64,000 bases of DNA, taken from the NCBI GenBank assembly GCA_018648685.1, contig JABGQT010000123.1:1-64000 (forward strand), read 5' to 3'. The notes beneath the pieces are model-generated. The model was not told where the DNA came from. It saw nothing but the letters and a program-made list of their open reading frames with translations, and ran no database searches. This document shows positions 42,260 through 52,500 of this stretch, piece after piece (positions within the stretch are counted from its first letter, which is position 1; each line of letters starts with the position of its first letter). The position numbers were made by a program, and so were the translations under genes. This stretch comes from Anaerolineae bacterium (GTDB taxonomy: Bacteria > Chloroflexota > Anaerolineae > Anaerolineales > Villigracilaceae).

Positions 42260-42850
42260 ATGTTTGGAGACAACTTTCTTGAAACAGCAGGCTTCATTGC
42301 GATTATTGTTGCTGTTGGCTGGTTTCTAAACCTTTTCTGGAAACCTAAAACGCGATTAGAAAGGCGGCTTTTTGGCCTTGTTGGAATGATCGTTATCTTC
42401 ATGGTAATCTCTCTAGGGGAAAGCTGTTCCCAAACATCCACATCGCCATATCCTACCAACACTCTCCAGCCAGCAACCACTTCCACTCCTCGCCCCAATC
42501 TCGCCACTGTGGAAGCCGAAGGATTCGCAAATCTCTCTACCCAAGCCGCCAAACGGAATCAACCCAAAGACTGCATCATCTGGTCAAAAGTCACATCTGC
42601 GATGGCAGGACAAACCACCTGCGTCTACGGTGATATATACGAAATCTATAGTACCAATGCCAGTTTCACCCGCATCCGCTTCTCGCCAAAGAAAAACACC
42701 TTCTTCATGCACTCAACAAACTTCTACTACACAGACCCCGCTACAGGAAAAGAAATCGGGGCAGGTGATTGCATCAGCAACACAGCCACCATCGAACTAT
42801 ATAGTGGCGTGCCCAGCATGAAAATAATCAACCCCCAAAAGTGTAACTAA
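42260..42850 (+). CDS. Membrane-anchored protein, unknown
   Basis: The 196 residues have two hydrophobic segments (about 9-26 and 40-54), then a Thr/Pro/Ser-rich linker and an extracytoplasmic domain with cysteines (PKDCIIWSKV, TTCVYGDIYEI, GDCISNTATIE and the C-terminal QKCN). The even spacing suggests disulfides. AGGAAA lies before the ATG. No family is recognised. The 216 bp between the tRNA and this gene contain a hairpin at about 42080-42106 and no clear gene. Confidence 0.6.
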   Translation: MFGDNFLETAGFIAIIVAVGWFLNLFWKPKTRLERRLFGLVGMIVIFMVISLGESCSQTSTSPYPTNTLQPATTSTPRPNLATVEAEGFANLSTQAAKRNQPKDCIIWSKVTSAMAGQTTCVYGDIYEIYSTNASFTRIRFSPKKNTFFMHSTNFYYTDPATGKEIGAGDCISNTATIELYSGVPSMKIINPQKCN

Positions 42851-42933
42851 TTACACCAAGCAAACTACCACTCACTAGATAAAAATCGTAGAAGCAGAAA
42901 ATTCGTTTTTGCATTTTTTATAAAGGAACACCC

Positions 42934-44496
42934 ATGCAAAAAAAGAATGTTCTCTTAAATCGCCTTGATATTTTATTTGCCGTTTTAGTAGGGCTTTGGA
43001 GCTTTGCGCTATATATTCGCACCCTAGCCCTTTCTGTGCTCTCAACCGATTATGCTGAGTTTCAGACCCTTTTTTATACACTAGGGATGACGCACCCTAC
43101 AGGCTATCCTGTTCACGTTTTGATCGGGCGAATCTTCACCTTAATTCCTATTCGCACAATTGCCTATAGAGCAAACCTATCTTCTGCTTTTTTTGCAGCC
43201 ATAGTTATTGCAGAGGTTTACCTCATCGTCTACTTGCTTGGAAGACACAGAATTGCAGCGCTTAGCAGCGCACTATTGCTAGCGCATCTTCCACTCTTTT
43301 GGCAATTTGCCATTATCGCAGAATCATATTCAATTGCATCAGCATTCTCATTGACAATCTTTTTGCTTATTCTCCTTTGGCGAGAAAAAGGGAATTGGTA
43401 CTTCTTATTTTTTGCTGGGCTTTTAGGTGGCGCTAGCATAGGCGTTCATGGCGGTATTGCCATGGCAGCTCCAGCTATAGCTCTATATTTACTTCTTACA
43501 GCACGAAAACGAGATGCTTGGATAGGAGGTATAACAGGCGCCCTTGTTGGGGTAGTTATTCTCGCAGCATCCTTCCTCTACATTGATCAAAACGACCCTC
43601 CGTCCAGCATTTACAATTCTGTTTATCGGCCATCTCTAAGCCGTTGGAATATAACAGAAGAAGAGTTTGACACTCCGCTAGAACGCCTTTCCATTATCTT
43701 TCCTCTAGGCAGCAGCGGAAGTTTTTTCTTTAATGTACCTCAAGAAACGGTAATTGAACGTCTTGATATTTATAAGAAAAGCTACCCAATTTTGATTTGG
43801 GCAACCTTCTTCATAGGCTTGTTTGCTCTTTTCTTCCTAAAAGACAGGCAAAACCGATCAAGATGGCGTGAGGCTATCCTTCTCTTTGGCACATTTCTCC
43901 CTATATGGCTTTTTGCACTCACCGTTAATGTAACCCTCTATGACCAGTTTTTCACTCTTTCTGACCCTTTCATCTATATTTGGGTAGGGCTTGCAACAAG
44001 CCTAATCCTTACTCTTTTATCTTCTATGAAAACAAAAAAAAATCAACAGAAAATCATAATAACCACGTTCAGTGTGCTTATCCTCGCAATGCCTTTTTGG
44101 CAAGCTCGTGAGGCACTGCATTCTGCATGGACATTAGGTTATACAAGAGATATAGAAAAAAGAGGGCTTTATCCAGTCCATGCTCCTGAACAAAAAGCAC
44201 GGCTAGCAAAACGAGTTGTCAATAAACTAGAAGAAAACGCTATTGTTTTCACAGAATGGGATACGCTCTACGCATACTACTATATTGCCCATGTAGAAAG
44301 AGGGCTAACAGGGATAGCCTTCCATCAAGCCTATATAGACGATGGTACAACAGAAGTTGCCAAATCCTTAGCTGCTTACATAGCCCAAAATATAGATAAG
44401 CGTCCTATATATACAACCATTCCCCTCCGTGATCTAGAGCATCTCTATACCTTTGAACAAGTTGGAGACAATCTAATGAGATTACACAAAAAGTAA
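42934..44496 (+). CDS. DUF2723 (GT39-like) multi-pass membrane protein
   Basis: The 520 residues have about ten hydrophobic helices. The N-terminal STDYAEFQTLFYTLGMTHPTGYPVHVLIG is the DUF2723 signature near the expected catalytic Asp of GT-C enzymes. Such proteins resemble O-mannosyltransferases that use lipid-linked sugars. A short soluble C-terminal domain follows (IVFTEWDTLYAYYYIA). AAGGAA precedes the ATG. A terminator ends the gene. Confidence 0.85.
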   Translation: MQKKNVLLNRLDILFAVLVGLWSFALYIRTLALSVLSTDYAEFQTLFYTLGMTHPTGYPVHVLIGRIFTLIPIRTIAYRANLSSAFFAAIVIAEVYLIVYLLGRHRIAALSSALLLAHLPLFWQFAIIAESYSIASAFSLTIFLLILLWREKGNWYFLFFAGLLGGASIGVHGGIAMAAPAIALYLLLTARKRDAWIGGITGALVGVVILAASFLYIDQNDPPSSIYNSVYRPSLSRWNITEEEFDTPLERLSIIFPLGSSGSFFFNVPQETVIERLDIYKKSYPILIWATFFIGLFALFFLKDRQNRSRWREAILLFGTFLPIWLFALTVNVTLYDQFFTLSDPFIYIWVGLATSLILTLLSSMKTKKNQQKIIITTFSVLILAMPFWQAREALHSAWTLGYTRDIEKRGLYPVHAPEQKARLAKRVVNKLEENAIVFTEWDTLYAYYYIAHVERGLTGIAFHQAYIDDGTTEVAKSLAAYIAQNIDKRPIYTTIPLRDLEHLYTFEQVGDNLMRLHKK

Positions 44497-44502
44497 GAAC
44501 CA

Positions 44503-44536
44503 AAAAGCCTAGTTCAAAGAAACTGGGCTTTTTTTT
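44503..44536 (+). terminator. Terminator after the DUF2723 gene
   Basis: AAAAGCCTAGTT (44503-44514) pairs with AACTGGGCTTTT (44521-44532), with one wobble, and a T-run follows. Confidence 0.88.
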
Positions 44537-44572
44537 ATTACATCAAATCTTCTGAATTTGTGACACTTTTCC

Positions 44573-44601
44573 TTGTGAAGTCTCCTTCAATCTTCTATAC
44601 T
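44573..44601 (+). promoter_or_regulatory. Promoter of the 420-residue gene
   Basis: TTGTGA (44573-44578), 17-bp spacer and TATACT (44596-44601). The ATG follows 38 nt later. Confidence 0.7.
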
Positions 44602-44638
44602 GTAATCACCTTATTCAATTGTTCTGGAGGACCATTTA

Positions 44639-45901
44639 ATGAACCAAGATTTACGCGAACTGCTCAAGATCCCTAATAAACATCTCGATGAAATTAATGC
44701 CGTTTTGCTCAACCCAGACGAGCGCGTGATTAACGATTTCTTAGCTGTCGTTGCCAAATACGGCACACCCGAAGAGATCAACGCCAAAGCTGTCGAAGCA
44801 CGCAAACTGGAAAATCTGCTTGCAAAAGTCAAAGAAGTCAAACCTGAATATCTCGACGATCTCAAATGGCTAGCAGAACAACGCGATGCGGGAGCTTTCA
44901 TCACCGTAGATGCCTATAAAGAGAAAGTTTTGGGTGAAAAAGCAGTCTCCACAGAATTCCTCGACGATTTCGCTGTAACGCTTGAAATCAGTGCTTGCCA
45001 GTATTTCCCGTGGTTGATAACAGCGGCAAAACGCTCAATAGAAGAGGGCAAGTTGATGCCCGGGCGTTTCATCCGCGTCCGAAAAATGAAAGAACAGGAA
45101 GATGACGGTGACCTGGTCGCCTTCGCTGCCGGAATGCAGATCATTGGCGCAACCTATGTCGAAACACTCGATACGAAAGGTACGGACGGCTCAAATATCC
45201 ACCTGGGTGGACCGGACACCATCACCGGCTATTTTGGCGGCATCGGGCAGCCCAACAGCCATGCGCTCAAATGGATAGATGAATTTCTTTACTATTACAC
45301 ACGCTACGGTGTAAAGCAGGTTCTCAATATCAACCCTGGCACCATTCTCTTGGCCTATATGCTCCACAAAATAGGTGTGGATAATGAATTTAAGATTTCA
45401 GTTTTTATGGGCAACGACAATCCCTATGCTGCCCTGTGGACTTTGCTCGGCGCAAAACTTTTTGCCAGAGAAGACGGAACAACGCCTCTGATCGGTTTCA
45501 ACTGGGGCAATTCGGTCAACAACGAATCCATGGAAATTACCGCCCAGTTCCGTAAAGAGCTTGGCTTTGAAGAGATCGTCCGTTTTGAGCATCACATCAC
45601 GGAGACTTTCAAACATATCATTATCCAGCCTTATAATCGCCGCGATGAGCTACTCGAACTTGCCGACCACGTTCCCAACATTTCGGCCAAACACGAAGGC
45701 GGAGATCCGGAAATTGATGGTAAGCGAGAACATCCATCTGATATTCTCGAATATTTCCGCGATAAAGAAGAGATCATCGCTGCCGGTGACATGGATTTCC
45801 TCGAGATCAATTTCATGGACAAATTTGAAGCGCTCAATAAAACAGCCTGGCAGCTCACCGAACGCGGCTATGCCTTTATTGCTGCAGAAGTGCACAAATA
45901 G
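44639..45901 (+). CDS. Conserved-looking 420-residue protein, family not recognised
   Basis: This is a soluble protein without signal or membrane segments. Alternating strand-helix segments (TEFLDDFAVTLEI, GATYVETLDTKGTDGSNIHLG, KQVLNINPGTILLAYMLH and FEEIVRFEHHITETFKHIII) suggest a TIM-barrel-type fold, possibly metal-binding (FEHH). Its own strong promoter, GGAGG site and terminator make it a monocistronic gene that is probably well expressed. I cannot name an enzyme for it. Confidence 0.6.
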   Translation: MNQDLRELLKIPNKHLDEINAVLLNPDERVINDFLAVVAKYGTPEEINAKAVEARKLENLLAKVKEVKPEYLDDLKWLAEQRDAGAFITVDAYKEKVLGEKAVSTEFLDDFAVTLEISACQYFPWLITAAKRSIEEGKLMPGRFIRVRKMKEQEDDGDLVAFAAGMQIIGATYVETLDTKGTDGSNIHLGGPDTITGYFGGIGQPNSHALKWIDEFLYYYTRYGVKQVLNINPGTILLAYMLHKIGVDNEFKISVFMGNDNPYAALWTLLGAKLFAREDGTTPLIGFNWGNSVNNESMEITAQFRKELGFEEIVRFEHHITETFKHIIIQPYNRRDELLELADHVPNISAKHEGGDPEIDGKREHPSDILEYFRDKEEIIAAGDMDFLEINFMDKFEALNKTAWQLTERGYAFIAAEVHK

Positions 45902-45929
45902 GATTTACAAATTCTTGCAAAGAAACACT

Positions 45930-45958
45930 AAAAGCCCTTGAAAAATCAAGGGCTTTTT
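45930..45958 (+). terminator. Terminator after the 420-residue gene
   Basis: AAAAGCCCTTGA and TCAAGGGCTTTT form a 12-bp stem with an AAAA loop and trailing Ts. Confidence 0.92.
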
Positions 45959-46021
45959 CTAACATATCTCAAAGACTGCCCTTTTATAATCAGATAAATA
46001 TACTCTTATTAAAAAGGAATC

Positions 46022-46939
46022 ATGGAAGTACTTAAAAGTCTCTTCACCATACTCATCATCGTTGCGCTAGGCATCAGTAGTCGAAAAACAAAACTCTTCT
46101 CAAAAGAACATGTTAAAACCCTCTCATCGTTTGTTTATTACTACGGCTTGCCAGCGCTTTTCTTCACGCAAATCTCCGCCCTGGATTTAGCATCCCTAGA
46201 CCTGCATCTGATCACCATATCGGTCTTGCCCGTACTTGCAACAATCCTGCTGCTCTACACCACAAAATCCATTGGCTTGCTCTCCAAAGAAACCTTTACC
46301 CTCTACAGTCTTTCTGTCGCATTTGGCAGCCATGCTTTTTTTGGAATCGCCTTCTTTGAAACCCTTTATGATGGCAAGTGGTTGTCTCAAGCCGTCGTTA
46401 CTGCTTCCGCGTTGGGGCTGATCGGTATTCCGCTCAGCATTGGACTATTTGAATATGCAACTCAAGAAGAAAAAGGTGGTAATTTCTTAGTTAAAATCAT
46501 CAAAAATCCCCTTATTATCGCCATTTTCCTGGGCTTGCTCAGTGCAAAAACAGGCATCCACTTTGAAGCCATTAACAACGCACTTGCCACTATTGGCAAA
46601 AGCGCAGGTGGCATCGCCATCTTCTCGCTCGGTATCTTTCTCTATGACAATTTCTTCCTCGATGCCGCCAAGAGCGCCATTAAGCAAAGCCTCTTTCGTA
46701 TGTTCAGCTTACCTCTGCTTACATGGCTGCTACTTGCACTCGGTATTGGCAGCCAAAGCCAAGAGATAAATCAATTTCTCTTTTTGCAGAGCGGCATTCC
46801 TGCGGCTGTTTCTCTGGTCGTTTTCGCAGAGCGCTATCAATACAAACTTCCCCAAATCACGGGCATGGTATTACTTACATCCATTCTGAGCTTTATCGAA
46901 TTATTTAGCCTGGCATTTCTCGCAGACTTGATCTTATAA
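46022..46939 (+). CDS. AEC (auxin efflux carrier-like) transporter
   Basis: The 305 residues form about ten helices. Typical AEC features are FVYYYGLPALFFTQIS in the first half, then LSVAFGSHAFFGIAFFETL, and near the C-terminus FLFLQSGIPAAVSLVVFAERY. Bacterial members export or import organic acids such as malate. AAGGAA is just before the ATG. It is convergent with the CAP-LysM gene, with a 1-bp gap. Confidence 0.9.
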   Translation: MEVLKSLFTILIIVALGISSRKTKLFSKEHVKTLSSFVYYYGLPALFFTQISALDLASLDLHLITISVLPVLATILLLYTTKSIGLLSKETFTLYSLSVAFGSHAFFGIAFFETLYDGKWLSQAVVTASALGLIGIPLSIGLFEYATQEEKGGNFLVKIIKNPLIIAIFLGLLSAKTGIHFEAINNALATIGKSAGGIAIFSLGIFLYDNFFLDAAKSAIKQSLFRMFSLPLLTWLLLALGIGSQSQEINQFLFLQSGIPAAVSLVVFAERYQYKLPQITGMVLLTSILSFIELFSLAFLADLIL

Positions 46940-46940
46940 C

Positions 46941-47963
46941 TTAATCATGCTTGCGCCCACTTAACCAAGTTACTAGCCCCGCCACAGAAAGTGCTGCCAA
47001 AATAATAATAAGAACTGTCCGCCGACTACTATTATCCATAGCCGTTTTTTCGGATGGCTGGTCTGTAGGCATCGTCTCTACGATAGCCGTCGGCTCGCTC
47101 ATGGGGAAACTTGTTTCCGTTAAAACAGCTATGGTCGGCGGCAATGTGCTTGTTCCCGCCAAAGTCGGCGTGGATGGAGCTTGCGTCGCCACCGTACGAA
47201 TAAGCAATAATTCTCCAGGGTAAACTAATTCGTCCACGCTCATATTATTCAGCGCCCGTATTTCCTGCACCGTTGTCCCATACACATCTGCAATACCCCA
47301 TAAACTTTGCCCGACCTGCACTTCATGGACAACTTGCCCATCTTCTTTTGGCGTGCTGGTAATGACGGGCATGATCCAATCTAAAGTGGGAAGTGCGCCT
47401 GTTTCTGTACCATCGGGTGTTTGATTGGGATTTGGTGTATAGACTGGCACTGTCCCTCCAGATGGAGTAGATGCATCTAGAGTGTAATAAATATAGCCAT
47501 TTACATTCGTTACACCCGCCCCTACCTCGGTCAGATAGGGGGAAAGCATTGTATTAAGATGGGGCGCATCTCCTTGCCATGCTTGTACCGCAGCAGCGGG
47601 AGAAAGATTTGTGCCCGCCTGGATATTCTCAGAAAAATAGCCTCCTGCTGATAAATCTCCCCCAACAGGGTATCCCGCCGCAAGGGCACGCTGATAGGGG
47701 CGAGATCCATCTGCACTATAATGCGTGACAGTACCCACAGAAGCTTGGTAATCACTATGGGCTTGAGCAACAGCCATAAGAGTGGCGTTAACAGCGTAGG
47801 GGGAGAGTCCGTTTGCCGCGCGGAGAGCGTTCACTTCGGCAATCAATGTATATGCGTCGGTAGCAGGCCGAGGGTCACGCGCGAAAACGTTCTTCGGGAA
47901 AAATATCCCGCTCAAAAGAAATAAAAAACTCAGGGAGAAGAAAATTCGTCTATTTATTATCAT
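46941..47963 (-). CDS. Exported CAP-domain (SCP/PR1-like) protein with LysM domain
   Basis: The 340 residues begin with a signal peptide (about 1-28, ending NVFA). A CAP domain follows (LIAEVNALRAANGLSPY, AQAHSDYQASVGTVTHYSAD, FSENIQAG, GVTNVNGYIYYTLDAS), then a LysM domain (VHEVQVGQSLWGIADVYGTTVQEIRALN). A Thr/Pro-rich linker leads to a C-terminal helix with a short basic tail (WLSGRKHD). The LysM would bind peptidoglycan-like glycans, and the C-terminal helix anchors the protein. Confidence 0.92.
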   Translation of the reverse strand: MIINRRIFFSLSFLFLLSGIFFPKNVFARDPRPATDAYTLIAEVNALRAANGLSPYAVNATLMAVAQAHSDYQASVGTVTHYSADGSRPYQRALAAGYPVGGDLSAGGYFSENIQAGTNLSPAAAVQAWQGDAPHLNTMLSPYLTEVGAGVTNVNGYIYYTLDASTPSGGTVPVYTPNPNQTPDGTETGALPTLDWIMPVITSTPKEDGQVVHEVQVGQSLWGIADVYGTTVQEIRALNNMSVDELVYPGELLLIRTVATQAPSTPTLAGTSTLPPTIAVLTETSFPMSEPTAIVETMPTDQPSEKTAMDNSSRRTVLIIILAALSVAGLVTWLSGRKHD

Positions 47964-48031
47964 TATCCTGATTATATATGACTTTCATTTTTGTTAATTA
48001 TGTAATATACATAAGTATGTATAATTCCAAA

Positions 48032-49507
48032 ATGCAGAAAAACGAGTTTGTGTGGGGCGCAATCGCTTCTTTTAGTTTTGGCTCTATCCTTTTAAGTGCA
48101 TTTTCTCTTGTTCAAAAAAATCTCCTTGGACTCCCTTTCTCTTGGAGTCCAAAAGCTTTTATCGTTCCAATATTCTTTGGGGGAGTTAGCGGTATTGCTA
48201 TCTATTTGAGCAATATCCGTTTACGCGCTAGCCGCGCACAGATGAGAGATTTTATCAATAATGTCGAAGATCTTATCCAAATAGTTGATAAGAATGGAAG
48301 CTTTCATTTTGTGAATAATGCCTGGCTACGAACACTAGGGTATTCTAAACAAGAGACTAAAAAACTTAACGTTTTTGAAGTAATACATCCCGACTACCTT
48401 GAACACTGCACCGATCTTTTTCAATCCCTTTTTAGAAAAGAAAGAGATAAAATCAAAATGGAGGTTGCTTTTCTAACCAAAGATGGAAAAACTATTTACC
48501 TAAAAGGGAATGCAAACCTTCAGCTGAAAGGCAAAGAGCCGATCTCAACACGAAGTATCTTCAGAAATATAACAGAAGAAAAAGAAGCAGAGTATTTAAG
48601 AAAACTTTCAGAAAATATTTTTTCAAACACAAAAGAAGGTGTCATCGCAACAGATATGAAGGGGCAAATAAAATTTGCAAATACCGCCTTTGTAGAAATA
48701 ACAGAATACTCTAAAGAAGAATTGCTAAGGAGAAATATAAATAGCATTTTTCCTGTAATAACACCTGACAGCGATATAACAACACAAATGATCTCTTCCC
48801 TACAAGAATCTGACACTTGGCAAGGAGAATTATGGACGCACAAAAAAAATGGTGAGCCTTACCTGCTTCGCATGAGCGTTAGTGCGATCCACAACGAAAA
48901 AGGGGAAACAATTAACTACGCAGGAATTATTACGGATATTACACGAGATAAAGAAAGGGAAAGAGATCTATACGACCGTGCCATGCATGACAATCTCACA
49001 AAATTACCCAATAGAGAGATGTTTTATGAATTTGCCAGCACTGCACAGAAAGAAGCAGAAGAGAAAAACAAAATCTTTGCTCTTCTTTTTTTAGATCTTG
49101 ATAATTTCAAAGAAATTAACGATCAATATGGACATCTTGTTGGAGATAGACTTTTAAGGGCACTTTCACAACGTTTGCGCAACACCATTCGCGAAAGCGA
49201 TATAGCTTCTCGCTTTGGCGGTGATGAATTTGTAATCTTGCTAAAAGATATAAAAACAGTAGAAAACACAAAAAAGGTAACTCAACACATTGTAGATTCA
49301 ATTTCAAAACCCTTTACGATAAACGATGAAAAAATTTATATCTCAGCAAGTATTGGAATTAGCTTCTATTCGTATAAAGCAACTATAGATCGTTTATTAA
49401 AAAATGCCGACGAAGCTATGTACAAAGCAAAAAAGGATGGGAAAAACCGTATCCAGATCAGTCTCCAAGCAGAGACGCGACCAATACCAAAGGATGCTCC
49501 GCTTTAA
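48032..49507 (+). CDS. Membrane PAS-PAS-GGDEF diguanylate cyclase
   Basis: The 491 residues have two N-terminal helices (about 8-30 and 45-60). Two PAS domains follow (FINNVEDLIQIVDKNGSFHF and ENIFSNTKEGVIATDMKGQIKF). The GGDEF domain begins near MHDNLTKLPNR, and its active-site motif FGGDEF is intact. An inhibitory I-site RESD lies five residues before it, so product feedback is likely. The longest frame starts at 47978, but that leaves 14 bp to the divergent gene, so I chose the inner ATG. The end overlaps the next gene by 50 bp. Confidence 0.88.
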   Translation: MQKNEFVWGAIASFSFGSILLSAFSLVQKNLLGLPFSWSPKAFIVPIFFGGVSGIAIYLSNIRLRASRAQMRDFINNVEDLIQIVDKNGSFHFVNNAWLRTLGYSKQETKKLNVFEVIHPDYLEHCTDLFQSLFRKERDKIKMEVAFLTKDGKTIYLKGNANLQLKGKEPISTRSIFRNITEEKEAEYLRKLSENIFSNTKEGVIATDMKGQIKFANTAFVEITEYSKEELLRRNINSIFPVITPDSDITTQMISSLQESDTWQGELWTHKKNGEPYLLRMSVSAIHNEKGETINYAGIITDITRDKERERDLYDRAMHDNLTKLPNREMFYEFASTAQKEAEEKNKIFALLFLDLDNFKEINDQYGHLVGDRLLRALSQRLRNTIRESDIASRFGGDEFVILLKDIKTVENTKKVTQHIVDSISKPFTINDEKIYISASIGISFYSYKATIDRLLKNADEAMYKAKKDGKNRIQISLQAETRPIPKDAPL

Positions 49508-52500
49508 TATTTGTGCCATCTGCTATTTGCTCCCGACAAGATGTGCCCGGGGCGGCGACAGACACGGTCCCGTTTAATGATTGCTCTTGGCGGATTGCCG
49601 GAAACAAGACCAACTCCCCCACATCCATCGACAACGCGTAATGCTCTTCTTCGTAACCGAATGATCCTGCCATGCCACAGCAACCGGAGGGGATGATCTC
49701 TACTTCGTAACCAACGGCGCGGAGCATCTCGGCCGTTGCCTCCTGCCCGACGGGGAAACCATCATCGGCGGGCGGGCGGGCTTTTTGGTAGCAATGCCCG
49801 TGGAGTGAGATTTTATTATCCTCAGATTTGGCAGATGCCGCTATGCTAACAGCAGATTTGGATTGGGCTGGTAGAGTTGTGTTCTCAGCAAGGAGATTTT
49901 GCTCTTTCATTTGCTTTATCAATCTGGCTATGCGCAAAACATTACTCTCCCCATTGGCATCTTTGCGCAGCATCAACTCATCCACAAGCCAGCTTCGTTT
50001 TGCGAGAGATTTCATCTCATTATCGTCGGGGAAGAAGCTGAGATATTCATCTTTGAGCGTATAAATTTCTGAAGGCTCTACCCCAACAACAGGATATTTC
50101 CCTTCGGGGTCAACTTTTTCGATTTCATCTCGCACCTTTTGGGCGTGCTTTTTAGCGGCATCAAGAAAACCTTTTGAAATCAATGTGCGCCCTGCGCCCA
50201 GGATGGGCAAGGTGATGACGTGCATCCCCGCCGCGCGGAGGACGGTGAGGGCAGCTTGTTCAATTTCCGGTTCGAAGTAGCGAGTGAAGGGGTCGGGGAG
50301 ATAAATTACAGTGTTCAGTGATGAGTGTTCAGTGACGAGCGATGAATTGTGTGTATTACGTATTGCGTGTTGCGCAAACTTGGGCAAATTTCGTTCTTGT
50401 GCTACGCCCAAAACTCTCTTCGCCCAATCCCCTATTACCCGAAACCCTAATATCTGATTCACCAACCACCCAAAAGGCGCGCCTAATTTCGCAAAAATGC
50501 CAATATAGCCAAAGAGATAATCTCGCAATTTGCGCGGATGCCTTTTGTAATAATCGTTAAAAAACTCATATTTGAGCTTCGCCATATCCACGCCGGAGGG
50601 ACATTCTGATTGGCAACCTTTGCAGGCAAGGCAAAGATCGAGAGAGTTGGCGACGGCTTCTTCGGTTGAACCGCCAAGGCGCAAAGATCGCAGAGATTTT
50701 AAAAAGTTTTTACTTGGCGTTCTTCGCGCCTTGGCGGTTAAATTTCGCCCCGAAATAAATGCACGCAACATATTGCCACGTCCACGGGTAGAGTGGCTTT
50801 CTTCGCGCGTTGCCTGGAAGGATGGACACATCGTGCCATCAAATTTGCGGCAGACGCCCGCGCCATTGCAATTCTCGATGGCGTTCACCAAGCCGCCTTC
50901 CGCATCGAAATTGAGGACGGGCTTAACGGTAAATGGCTGGGCGGCGTATTCCGCTCCATAACGCAGATTTTCGTCCATCGGCGGGGGGGAGACGATCTTG
51001 CCTGGGTTGAGCAGATTTTCGGGGTCAGCAGCCAACTTCAAAACACGGAAGGCATCGTTGATCTCATTCCCGTAAGTTTGCGCCAAAAATTCCGAGCGAG
51101 AAAGCCCATCGCCATGCTCACCCGTCATCGCTCCGTCCAAACTCAGCACCAATGCTAACGCGGCATCAGCTATTTCACGCAACTCGCGCCGTCCGCGCTC
51201 CGATTGTAAATTTAACACGGGGCGCATGTGTAGACAGCCCGCCGAGGCGTGGGCGTAGAAAACGCCGGTCGTGTTATAAGTCTTGAAAATCTTCTCCATC
51301 CCGCGCACATAATCGCCCAACTTTTCGACGGGGACAGCGCAATCTTCGATGAAGGTCACGCCGCGCGTAGAGCTGGTAGATGTAGACAGGATGCCCAACC
51401 CGACCTTACGAACTTTCCAAATACTGGATTGTTGCCGCGGATCAATGATAGTGCGCCCGTTTCGCCCCAGGCTTTGGGCTTGCTTCCGTACCCAAGCGTT
51501 ATCCTGCCCTGCATATTCAACCACTAAAATCTCGCTCGAATCATTATCTACAAAATCGATCATCGGCGCGTACGCGGGAACTTCGCGCGCAAGATCAATC
51601 AGAATACGCGGTAAAAGCTCCACCGCTGAAGGCTGAGATTCGAGAATTTCTGGGACAGCGTCCATCGCGGCGGCGACGCTCTCAAAGGGCAACACAACGA
51701 GCACCTTCTCACGCTGCAAGGGGACGAGATTGACTGTCATTTGCTGCATAACCGCGAGGGTGCCTTCAGAGCCAGCGAGGAGGGTCGCGAGGTTTAGCGT
51801 TGAAGAGTTAAGGTTGGGGTAGCGTTCATGCTCCCATTGCGGCGGACGGGATGGCGACCAGGGCAGAAGGTAGTTGAGCCTGTATCCCGATGTGTTCCGC
51901 CAAACTTTTGCCCAGTTTTTGCGAATGGTATCGGCATGTTGGGCGCGGATGTGGAGGGCGGCGGCGTAGAGGGTCGCTTCGAGATTGGCAGAGGCCTTGA
52001 AAGAGGAAAGAGAGAAAGATAGTGTATCTTGCACATCTTTGGCAATTTGTGAAGCTCTCTCGAGCGAAACTTCACCGAGTGTGGCGGCGCTGCCATCCGC
52101 AAGAAGAATATCGGCAGCGAGAAGATGGTCGGCTGCCATCCCATAGCGGATGGAGTGTGCACCCGTCGCATTGTTGGCGATCACCCCGCCCATAGTAGCG
52201 CGGTCAGCGGAAGCGGGATCGGGACCAAATCCCAGGCCATATTTGGCGGCAGCACGATTCAAGTCAGAAAGGATCACGCCCGGTTCCATCGTCGCCGTAC
52301 GCGCTTCGGGATCAATATCCACTATTTTATCGAGATAGCGTGAAAGGTCAAGAATCAGAGCATCCCCCACAGCCTGCCCGGCTAACGATGAGCCAGAGCC
52401 ACGCGGCAAGATCGGGATTTTATATTTCGCGCCAAGTTCTACTGCGGAGAGCAAATCTTCTTGATTTTGCGGAATAAATACACCGCGCGGCGTGATCGAA

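Noticed and set aside
49511..52343. Plus-strand frames opposite the FAD/Fe-S gene
   Set aside because: All are antisense shadows. The minus-strand frame has complete domains.
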